From: JAJEFO01 sp009843725
GTDB lineage: Bacteria > Pseudomonadota > Alphaproteobacteria > Rhodobacterales > Rhodobacteraceae
Reading direction: 5' to 3'
DNA: 64,000 bases
NCBI GenBank assembly: GCA_965243215.1
Contig: CBDEUJ010000003.1
Location: 496,001 to 560,000 of the forward strand
Numbering within the stretch: position 1 is the stretch's first letter; every line of letters begins with the position of its first letter. Of this stretch, positions 34,351-41,813 are shown in pieces. The position numbers and the translations under genes were made by a program. The notes beneath the pieces were generated by a model. It was given only the letters and a program-made list of their open reading frames with translations. It was not told the origin of the DNA and did no database searches.

Positions 34351-35208
34351 TCATGCCCCTGCCCGTTCGCGGATCGCGTCCGCCTTGGCAAGGACGGCGC
34401 GGGCCGTCTCGACATGAAGGTTCTCGACGATCCGCCCATCCACCACGGCCACCGCCTCGCCGCGCGCGATGGCGTCGTCGTATGCCTCGATCTGCCGCCT
34501 CGCAAGTTCGGTTTCCGCCTCGCTTGGCGCGAAGACCGCGTTTGCGACGCCGATCTGCGAGGGATGGATCAGGGTCTTGCCGTCCATCCCGAGCGCCCTT
34601 CCCTGTTCGCATTCGGCCCGGAATCCGTCTTCGTCCCTGAAGGCGTTGTACACGCCGTCGACGCAGGCGATGCCAGTGGTCCGTGCGGCGAGAAGCACGG
34701 CCTGAAGCGCCGTCATCATCGCCATCCGGTCGCCTCCGGTGGCGCAGCCGATCTCCTTGGCAAGATCGTTCGTGCCGAGAACGAAGCCCTCAACCGGGGT
34801 CAGCGCGGCAATGTCGGGCGCGTTCAGGACGCCGCGCGGGGTTTCCATCATGCACCAGACGGGCGTTCCAGGCACAAGGGCGGCAACCTGTTCCACCTGC
34901 CCCGGATCTTCCGCCTTGGGCAAGAGCACGGCGTCGCACTTCATCCCGGCGACGGCTCGTGCGTCGGCATCGCCCCATTCGGTATCGGTCCCGTTGATGC
35001 GCACGATCCGCTGCCTGTGCCCGAAATCCCCGGCGTCGAGAGCGCGGGCCAGGGTCTCGCGGGCCGAGAGCTTCTCGGCAGGGGCAACCGCGTCCTCGAG
35101 ATCGAATATGACCGAATCGACATCGAGCGTCCCGACCTTTTCGAGGGCACGGGTCTTCGAGGCAGGCACGTAGAGAACGGAGCGGCAGAGCCTTTGCGGA
35201 GCGGCCAT
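34351..35208 (-). CDS. mcl2: Malyl-CoA thioesterase/lyase of the CitE-like family (Mcl2 type)
   Basis: I chose ATG 35208 (285 residues), preceded by AAGGAAGG. The TIM-barrel CitE-like pattern is RSVLYVPASKTRALEKV, FDLEDAVAP (Mg-binding Glu/Asp), VRINGTDTEWGDAD, PKAEDPGQV, MMETPRGVLNAPDIA, LGTNDLAKEIG and GKTLIHPSQI. The N-terminus resembles (3S)-malyl-CoA thioesterase of Rhodobacter more than the longer malyl-CoA lyase Mcl1, hence the Mcl2 name. Malyl-CoA lyase activity remains possible. It is 66 bases upstream of the hydratase gene and probably in one transcription unit with it. Confidence 0.8.
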   Translation of the reverse strand: MAAPQRLCRSVLYVPASKTRALEKVGTLDVDSVIFDLEDAVAPAEKLSARETLARALDAGDFGHRQRIVRINGTDTEWGDADARAVAGMKCDAVLLPKAEDPGQVEQVAALVPGTPVWCMMETPRGVLNAPDIAALTPVEGFVLGTNDLAKEIGCATGGDRMAMMTALQAVLLAARTTGIACVDGVYNAFRDEDGFRAECEQGRALGMDGKTLIHPSQIGVANAVFAPSEAETELARRQIEAYDDAIARGEAVAVVDGRIVENLHVETARAVLAKADAIRERAGA

Positions 35209-35452
35209 TGAACCTTCCTTGATCGCGAGGGCCGGGAGTGCGCGCAACCTGCACCTCCCGCGCGGCGTCCGCAACCCGAACACCTGCGGCAGAAAGGCCC
35301 ACCATGTGGCCAAACGGCCTGTATCATTGACGAATCCTGCCGCGCATGGCCGACGTGTGTCCGCCCCGGTCGCATGCATGACTTGAATCGGCAGCGGAGA
35401 CTCACTAGCAGACTCTTCAGCCAGACCGACATCACATGGATTGGAGACCCTC

Positions 35453-36415
35453 ATGGCAAGACCAAGGATCGCGCTCATCGGTGCAGGCCAGATCGGCGGA
35501 ACGCTCGCGCACCTCGCCGCAATCAAGGAAATGGGTGACGTCATCCTCTTCGACATCGTCGAAGGCACGCCGCAGGGAAAGTCGCTTGACATCGCCGAGG
35601 CCGGGCCGGTCGCGGGCTTCGACGCAAGCCTCAAGGGCACCAACGACTACGCCGACATCGCGGGAGCCGATGTCTGCATTGTCACGGCCGGCGTTCCCCG
35701 CAAGCCGGGCATGAGCCGCGACGACCTTCTCGGCATCAACCTGAAGGTCATGAAAGCCGTGGGCGACGGCATCAAGGCGCATGCACCCGATGCGTTCGTG
35801 ATCTGCATAACCAACCCGCTCGATGCCATGGTCTGGGCGCTCCGGGAGTATTCCGGCCTGCCCCACGCCAAGGTCTGCGGCATGGCTGGCGTTCTCGACA
35901 GCGCGCGGTTCCGCCACTTCCTCAGTCTCGAGTTCGACGTCTCGATGAGGGATGTCACCGCGTTCGTTCTCGGAGGCCATGGCGACACGATGGTGCCCCT
36001 TGTCCGGTATTCCACGGTTGGCGGCATCCCGCTGCCCGATCTTGTCGAAATGGGCTGGACAACCCAGGAAAGGCTTGACGCCATCGTGCAGCGCACGCGT
36101 GACGGCGGCGCAGAAATCGTCGGCCTTCTAGGGACCGGCTCCGCCTTCTACGCGCCGGCCACGAGCGCCATCGAGATGGCGGCCGCCTATCTCGGGGACC
36201 AGAAGCGCCTGCTGCCCTGCGCCGCGCATGTCGACGGCGCCTTCGGCTTGAAGGACACGTATGTCGGCGTCCCCACCGTCATCGGCGCAGGCGGCATCGA
36301 GCGCATCGTCGAGATCGACCTTTCCGAGGACGAAAGGGCCATGTTCGACAAGTCCGTCGAAGCCGTCAGGGGCCTGGTCGAGGCCTGCAAGGGGATTGAC
36401 AGCGCACTCGGATAG
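35453..36415 (+). CDS. mdh: Malate dehydrogenase
   Basis: The gene encodes 320 residues from ATG 35453, after GGAG. An upstream TTG would add four residues. NAD binding is shown by IGAGQIGG (9-16) and Asp34. Substrate arginines lie in VPRKPGMSRDD (Arg83, Arg89), and the catalytic His176 in LGGHGDTMV. The protein is of the LDH-like MDH group typical of alphaproteobacteria. It interconverts malate and oxaloacetate. It is divergent from the mcl2 unit and followed by a hairpin. In relatives sucC usually follows closely, but here about 3 kb of disturbed DNA intervenes. Confidence 0.97.
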   Translation: MARPRIALIGAGQIGGTLAHLAAIKEMGDVILFDIVEGTPQGKSLDIAEAGPVAGFDASLKGTNDYADIAGADVCIVTAGVPRKPGMSRDDLLGINLKVMKAVGDGIKAHAPDAFVICITNPLDAMVWALREYSGLPHAKVCGMAGVLDSARFRHFLSLEFDVSMRDVTAFVLGGHGDTMVPLVRYSTVGGIPLPDLVEMGWTTQERLDAIVQRTRDGGAEIVGLLGTGSAFYAPATSAIEMAAAYLGDQKRLLPCAAHVDGAFGLKDTYVGVPTVIGAGGIERIVEIDLSEDERAMFDKSVEAVRGLVEACKGIDSALG

Positions 36416-36422
36416 GGCGGTT

Positions 36423-36441
36423 TCCGGACTTCGGGTCCGGA
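36423..36441 (+). terminator. Hairpin just after mdh, probable terminator
   Basis: TCCGGAC-TTCGG-GTCCGGA is a perfect 7-bp stem beginning 7 bases after the mdh stop. No T-run follows, so it may be a transcript-end stabiliser rather than a classical terminator. Confidence 0.55.
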
Positions 36442-36568
36442 GTCACGACCCGACGCGCGGATGCGCGTCAAGCGGGCCTTGACGGGCCCTTGATGCGAAA
36501 GCCCGCGCGTTGTCACCGTGTCGACTCCTCCTGCCTCGGAACGCAGGATGCACCCGCACAAGGCATGA

Positions 36569-36586
36569 ACCCGTGAAATCACGGGT
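36569..36586. repeat. Short palindrome ACCCGTGA-AA-TCACGGGT
   Basis: This is an 8-bp perfect inverted repeat with a 2-base spacer. It lies near the 3' edge of a transposase-like remnant, so it could be a terminal element of an old insertion, but no partner copy is visible. Confidence 0.4.
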
Positions 36587-36854
36587 GGCAACGCGGTTGA
36601 CGGGTGCCGACCGGACCTTCTCGAATGACGAGGCCGCTCCCGGCCAGGCCCGCGCCGCTTGACCCGGACGGCCAACCGTTCCCGCGCCAGTTCCCTCTCG
36701 AGCGGCTCCATCCGCGAAAAGTGGCCGCCTTGAACGCGGCCAGCGAGACTAGCGCCTGCGAGCCTCCCGAGAGCGCTGCCTCGGCTTCCCCGCGGTGCGC
36801 CGTTCCGGGCCAGGCAACCTGGGACAGCCACGCCTGGAACCGTTCCTGATCCAT
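36579..36854 (-). pseudogene. Possible IS1595-type transposase N-terminal remnant
   Basis: From ATG 36854 the frame reads MDQERFQAWLSQVA and then AEAALSGGSQALVSLAAFKA. This resembles the start of IS1595-type transposases (a helical domain before a CxxC zinc finger). The zinc-finger part should follow but is not present; the reading becomes Arg/Trp/Gly-rich as if frameshifted, then ends. I see no catalytic domain. The call rests on about 45 residues and is tentative. Confidence 0.3.
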
Positions 36855-37080
36855 CGCTCGCCCCCTGCTTCGCCAGGGAACACCCACGACTTGCAGACAG
36901 AGCGCCAAGGTTCGGCCAATTGTGGGCGGTCACCGTGAGTCGACATGCCGACGGTTTCTCTTTCTGACCACTTTGAGGCAATCGATGCCACGCCGCCTTG
37001 GAAAAGCGCCTTCGCACTTGCGTTTCTGCCGCGCATGATCTGGAGATCCGTGCTTCCCGCCATGCTCCGGCAACCAGGAT

Positions 37081-37668
37081 CGGCAACATCGCCTGAACCA
37101 CATCCGTCCGTTCCCGGACGGAAACGGGCGCGTCAGCCGCTTGATGCCGCACGCGATGGCGCTCGCCGCAGGCATAGGCGGTGAGGGATTGTGGTCGATT
37201 TCCCGCGGCCTGACCGACCACGGCGAGCACAAGCGAATGATGGATCACGCAGACAGTCCCAGGCGCGGAGATCGTGACGGGCGCGGCAACCTGTCCGAGG
37301 CGGCATTGAGGACCTTCAGCAAGTGGTTCCTCAAGGTCACGCTCGACCAGGTCACGTTTTCCGCGAAGCTGCTTGATCTCGACGGACTGGAGAAGCGTTG
37401 CCTGCGCCTTGTCGAAGACACGATTGATGACAAGCGCGCGCCCGATCTGGTCTCCGCCGTCCTGCGACATGGCGCCTTGGAGCACGGCGACGCGCGAATC
37501 GTGCTCAAGACCTCCGCGCGCACGGCCCGCAACACGCTCAGCAAACTGACGGCGGCCGGACACCTGGCGTCGGCATCCCCGAAGACCCCGGTGCGCCTGG
37601 CGTTCCCGCTGGAACGTCGTGAGAGGCTCGTTCCAAACCTGCATGCCGACGGAAACCTGCCCGAGTGA
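37081..37668 (+). pseudogene. Broken fic (Fido-domain) gene, catalytic His replaced by Arg
   Basis: In one frame from about 37,081 the sequence reads HRLNHIRPFPDGNGRVSRL, the Fic motif. The downstream region ISRGLTDHGEHKRMMDHADS, PRRGDRDGRGNLSE and the C-terminal winged-helix region are typical of Fic proteins that end in a DNA-binding domain. Two defects are visible. The first 150-200 residues of a normal Fic protein are missing, because the frame upstream does not match. The catalytic His of HPFxDGNGR is Arg (codon CGT at 37,105-37,107, one transition from CAT). The stretch from TTG/ATG 37,141 could still be translated, but AMP transfer should be lost. Confidence 0.75.
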
Positions 37669-38050
37669 TCGTGATGGTCGCGAACAGCGCAGTCATCCCG
37701 CAGCCAGGATCATCTGTCGAGCGATGACGCCCGCGTCCGCCAGCTGTTCCCGATCCGGCATCTCATTGAACGACTCCGGATCGAACGCGACCAGGAACTG
37801 CTCGGTCGTCAGGAATGTGCAGGTTGCCCCCGTGCCGCGGCGAATTCGACCTGGTGCCGATCAGTCCACAAGCAAGCGGCCGGCCGATCAGGCTGCGGCT
37901 GATCCATTTCCCAAAGGTGTCCTTCAGCCCGTCGCGCGATTGGATTTTGCCGGGCGTTGGCGGCCAGGACAGCAACATCGCGCTTGCGCCGATGGCGAAC
38001 GCGCGGCGACGCATTCAGTCTCGATTGATCCGGCCAGGCATCAAGTACCG
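37669..38050. other. Gene-free stretch after the fic fragment
   Basis: About 380 bases between the fic fragment and the tRNA-like relic contain no gene I can support. It probably belongs to the same decayed insertion. Confidence 0.4.
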
Positions 38051-38127
38051 TGGAACGGACGGCGAGACTTGAACTCGCGACTCTCGCTTCGGCAAGGCAT
38101 TGCTCTGACTCCTGCGCTGCGCCCAAT
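38051..38127 (-). pseudogene. tRNA-Gly(GCC)-like relic
   Basis: Read on the minus strand, about 77 bases align by eye with a bacterial tRNA-Gly(GCC). There is a D-arm-like GCGCAGGAGTCAGAGC, an anticodon loop TTGCCGA with anticodon GCC, an intact T arm GCGAG-TTCAAGT-CTCGC, and a terminal CCA. The anticodon stem (ATGCC against AGCGA) and the acceptor stem do not pair, so it is unlikely to be functional. It may be a decayed tRNA or the tRNA-derived attachment scar of a lost element. Confidence 0.5.
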
Positions 38128-38384
38128 CTCCGGTGAACGGACATTGGGCAAGCAGGAACTGGCGTTTTGCCGGGCAGGACGATGATGGCGGGATTTGCCA
38201 CATTTGCCGCGAAACCTGGACAAGGCGATGCAGAGGACCGATCCCAGAAGGCATCGCGGGCTGTTGGAGAAGCAGTTCACGCTGGCTCGCCACGCGTCGG
38301 GACCGGCGCCATGTCAGACTCTGTCGACTTGTTTGGCATTCCCCGGCATCCAAGGTAGTCACTGCACGGACGGGAGAAAGCGGC

Positions 38385-38747
38385 ATGCAGAAAGTTCAGG
38401 GATTCGGCGGGTTCTTCTTTCGGGCCCAAGACCCCGAGGGGCTTGCGTCCTGGTATCAGGTTCACCTTGGGATCGATCCGGCCCCGACGAACATGGACAT
38501 GACGCCCTGGCAGACCGAGGCCGGGGTCACGGTCTTCTCGCCATTCGCCGCGGACACGGACTATTTCCCGACGGACAAGACCTTCATGCTGAACTTTCGC
38601 GTGACCGACCTGGACGCAATGATCGCGCAACTTGCGTCCGCGGGCATAGAGGTCAGCGACGAAAGCGAGATGGAGGGCATTGGCCGCTTCGCCCGCATCC
38701 ACGACCCTGAGGGCAACGCGATCGAGCTTTGGGAGCCGATGTCGTGA
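38385..38747 (+). CDS. VOC-fold (glyoxalase/dioxygenase superfamily) protein
   Basis: The gene encodes 120 residues from ATG 38385, after GGGAG. The paired beta-alpha-beta-beta-beta units of the VOC fold are visible: GFGGFFFRAQDPEGLASWYQ and LGIDP at the N-terminus, then MLNFRVTDLDAMIAQLASAG, and FARIHDPEGNAIELWEP at the C-terminus with the terminal Glu metal ligand. Substrate cannot be inferred. Its 3' half lies opposite the frame of the secreted-protein gene from the other strand. Confidence 0.85.
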   Translation: MQKVQGFGGFFFRAQDPEGLASWYQVHLGIDPAPTNMDMTPWQTEAGVTVFSPFAADTDYFPTDKTFMLNFRVTDLDAMIAQLASAGIEVSDESEMEGIGRFARIHDPEGNAIELWEPMS

Positions 38748-39097
38748 GAATCGAATGTGCCGGGCGCGCTTGGCGATACGATCAGCATGAGCGCAGGTTG
38801 CCTCCCATCGATCTCATGCAGCAATCCGACCTCTCGGGCATCCTCCTCGCTGCCGATGCGCGTCTCGGGAATGTGGCCCCTGATCGCGGCTTCCGCCACG
38901 CCGATGAACTCTCTGCCCTCTTCGCCGCTTCGGTACAGCCGGATGTAGGGCCGCCCGTCCCGACAGGTTGACACGCCTTGGACCAGGAAGGTCTCGACCG
39001 CAGGCTCGCACTTGTGCTTCCAGTCCTCAACTTCGCGTTCCTGGGCTTGAACCGCGGCCGGCAGCGCGGCCAGAACCAGTGCGATCAGCAATCTCAT
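38561..39097 (-). CDS. Putative secreted protein whose frame runs antisense into the VOC gene
   Basis: From ATG 39097 (after GGGAG) the protein has a signal peptide MRLLIALVLAALPAAVQA-Q. A compact domain follows with EDWKHKCEPAVETFLVQG, VSTCRDGRPYIRLYRSGEE and LLHEIDGRQPALMLIV, including two cysteines that could pair. The frame then continues for about 60 residues through the VOC gene on the opposite strand, where the reading becomes Ser-rich and unstructured. Probably the original 3' end was lost and the frame now stops by chance. I do not recognise the family. Confidence 0.55.
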   Translation of the reverse strand: MRLLIALVLAALPAAVQAQEREVEDWKHKCEPAVETFLVQGVSTCRDGRPYIRLYRSGEEGREFIGVAEAAIRGHIPETRIGSEEDAREVGLLHEIDGRQPALMLIVSPSAPGTFDSHDIGSQSSIALPSGSWMRAKRPMPSISLSSLTSMPADASCAIIASRSVTRKFSMKVLSVGK

Positions 39098-39484
39098 GAC
39101 AGTTTCTCCCGACAGGATTCGATGGCCCCGGGTGATGCGGGGCCGCCGCAGGTACATGCCTGGATGGCCTGCAAACACGATCATCCGGCGCGAACGACGT
39201 TTGGACGTGCCCGGTGCAGGGACCATGCGAACGTCACGCGAATTCCTCCAAGGAACCGCTTTGGGCGAAGGACGCCTTGGAGATGCGCGCAACCCGAGTC
39301 ACGGGATTCTGACGAACCAGCGACCCCTCGAAGCCCCAATCACGCGCCATGTGATCACGCAGAAAACCAAGTGATCACAAAACCGGGACATTTTGACCTG
39401 ATCCCAAATAACCTGTTGATCGCAGAAATGTACGGGTGTTCTTGGACGTGACCGCATCGAGCGCAACTTGATCAGGGGGCAGCG
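39098..39484 (+). other. Upstream region of the suc operon
   Basis: This 387-base stretch holds no gene. It contains the twin GTGATCAC palindromes and a possible -35 box TTGACC at 39,393-39,398 without a convincing -10 at 17 bases. The suc operon promoter is probably here. Confidence 0.4.
39351..39378. promoter_or_regulatory. Two identical GTGATCAC palindromes upstream of sucC
   Basis: GTGATCAC occurs at 39,351-39,358 and again at 39,371-39,378. The centres are 20 bp apart, about two helical turns, so a regulator could bind both sites on one face. They lie 107-134 bases before the sucC start. The half-site GTGA is CRP/FNR-like, but no spacer separates the halves, so the regulator is unknown. 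Confidence 0.45.
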
Positions 39485-40678
39485 TTGAACATTCACGAGC
39501 ATCAGGCCAAGGCGCTGCTGCGCGATGCGGGAGCTCCGGTATCCGACGGGCGCGTGGTCCTGAAGGCAGAGGACGCGAAGACCGCAGCAGGCGCGCTGGA
39601 CGGGCCGGCATGGGTCGTGAAGGCCCAGATCCATGCAGGGGGTCGCGGCAAGGGCGCGTTCAAGGAACCGGGCGCCGGAGAGAAGGGCGGCGTGCGGATC
39701 GCCGGTTCCGCTCAGGAGGCCGCCGAAGAGACCCGCCGCATGCTGGGCCGAACGCTCGTCACCAAGCAGACAGGACCGGCCGGAAAGCAGGTCAACCGCA
39801 TCTACATCGAGGACGGCTCCACCATCGACCGCGAGATGTACCTCGCGCTGCTGGTCGATCGCGGCACGAGCCGCGTCAGCTTCGTCGCGTCGACCGAGGG
39901 CGGCATGGACATCGAGGAGGTCGCGGAAGCGGCCCCGGAGAAGATCCTCTCCTTCAGCGTCGATCCCGCGACGGGATACCAGGCCTTCCATGGCCGCCGG
40001 ATCGCCTTCGCGCTCGGCCTCGAAGGGCCCCAGGTCAAGCAATGCGTCAGGCTGATGGGCCAGCTCCATGACCTCTTCGTCTCCAAGGACATGGAGATGC
40101 TGGAAATCAACCCGCTGATCGTGACCGGCGAGGGCGACCTGAAATGTCTCGACGCCAAGATGGGATTCGACTCGAACGCCCTCTACCGCCAGCCCGACAT
40201 CGCGGAGCTCAGGGACACGACCGAAGAGGATCCCAAGGAGCTGGAGGCATCGAGGCACGACCTCAACTACATTGCGCTTGATGGCGAGATCGGCTGCATG
40301 GTCAACGGCGCAGGCCTTGCCATGGCCACCATGGACATCATCAAGCTCTACGGCGCCGAGCCAGCCAACTTCCTCGACGTGGGCGGAGGCGCGACCAAGG
40401 AGAAGGTGACCGAGGCGTTCAAGATCATCACTTCGGACCCGAACGTGAAGGGCATTCTCGTCAACATCTTCGGCGGAATCATGCGCTGCGACATCATCGC
40501 TGAAGGCGTCGTCGCCGCCGTGAAGGAAGTCGGCCTCAAGGTGCCGCTCGTGGTCCGCCTCGAAGGCACGAATGTCGAGGACGGCAAGCGGATCATCGAC
40601 TCCTCCGGCCTCGACGTGATCGCCGCCGACGACCTGAAGGACGGAGCCGAAAAGATCGTCAAGGCCGTGAAGGGTTGA
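39485..40678 (+). CDS. sucC: Succinyl-CoA ligase (ADP/GDP-forming) beta subunit, TTG start
   Basis: The 397-residue protein begins at TTG 39485 with MNIHEHQAKALLRDAGAPVS, the universal SucC N-terminus, so the TTG start is secure. An AGGGGG precedes it. The ATP-grasp domain shows VVKAQIHAGGRGKGA. LEINPLIV and MGFDSNALYRQPDI are conserved. The C-terminal CoA-ligase domain has NFLDVGGGATKEKV and NIFGGIMRCDIIA. With SucD it makes ATP or GTP from succinyl-CoA. It heads the operon sucC-sucD-sucA-sucB-lpd. Confidence 0.98.
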   Translation: MNIHEHQAKALLRDAGAPVSDGRVVLKAEDAKTAAGALDGPAWVVKAQIHAGGRGKGAFKEPGAGEKGGVRIAGSAQEAAEETRRMLGRTLVTKQTGPAGKQVNRIYIEDGSTIDREMYLALLVDRGTSRVSFVASTEGGMDIEEVAEAAPEKILSFSVDPATGYQAFHGRRIAFALGLEGPQVKQCVRLMGQLHDLFVSKDMEMLEINPLIVTGEGDLKCLDAKMGFDSNALYRQPDIAELRDTTEEDPKELEASRHDLNYIALDGEIGCMVNGAGLAMATMDIIKLYGAEPANFLDVGGGATKEKVTEAFKIITSDPNVKGILVNIFGGIMRCDIIAEGVVAAVKEVGLKVPLVVRLEGTNVEDGKRIIDSSGLDVIAADDLKDGAEKIVKAVKG

Positions 40679-40693
40679 AACATGATCAAGGCG

Positions 40694-40719
40694 GCGGGCC
40701 GGAATCCCCGGGGGCCCGC
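40694..40719 (+). promoter_or_regulatory. Hairpin between sucC and sucD
   Basis: GCGGGCC and GGCCCGC form a 7-bp stem across a 12-base loop, 15 bases after the sucC stop. No T-run follows, so it may stabilise the upstream message or attenuate rather than terminate. Confidence 0.35.
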
Positions 40720-40760
40720 TGCCGCAAGAGGAACCAGCCGGGCTTGAATGGGACAGTGCA

Positions 40761-41642
<882 letters not shown>

Positions 41643-41813
41643 CCCGATGGAACGCGGCACGTGCTTCCCGGCCCTGCTGCACCGCATCCTGCCTGTCGGG
41701 TGGCACGCGGCGGGTCCGCCCGACGCTCGCGGACCTTCTGCCGCGACCGGCCAGGGATCCCGGCCGAACATCAGTTGCCGCCCGAAACTTCACATCCGAC
41801 CTGGAGGTTCGCG

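Noticed and set aside
39393..39421. Sigma-70-type promoter for sucC (TTGACC as -35)
   Set aside because: No convincing -10 box is found at 16-18 bases, so I do not call it as a promoter.
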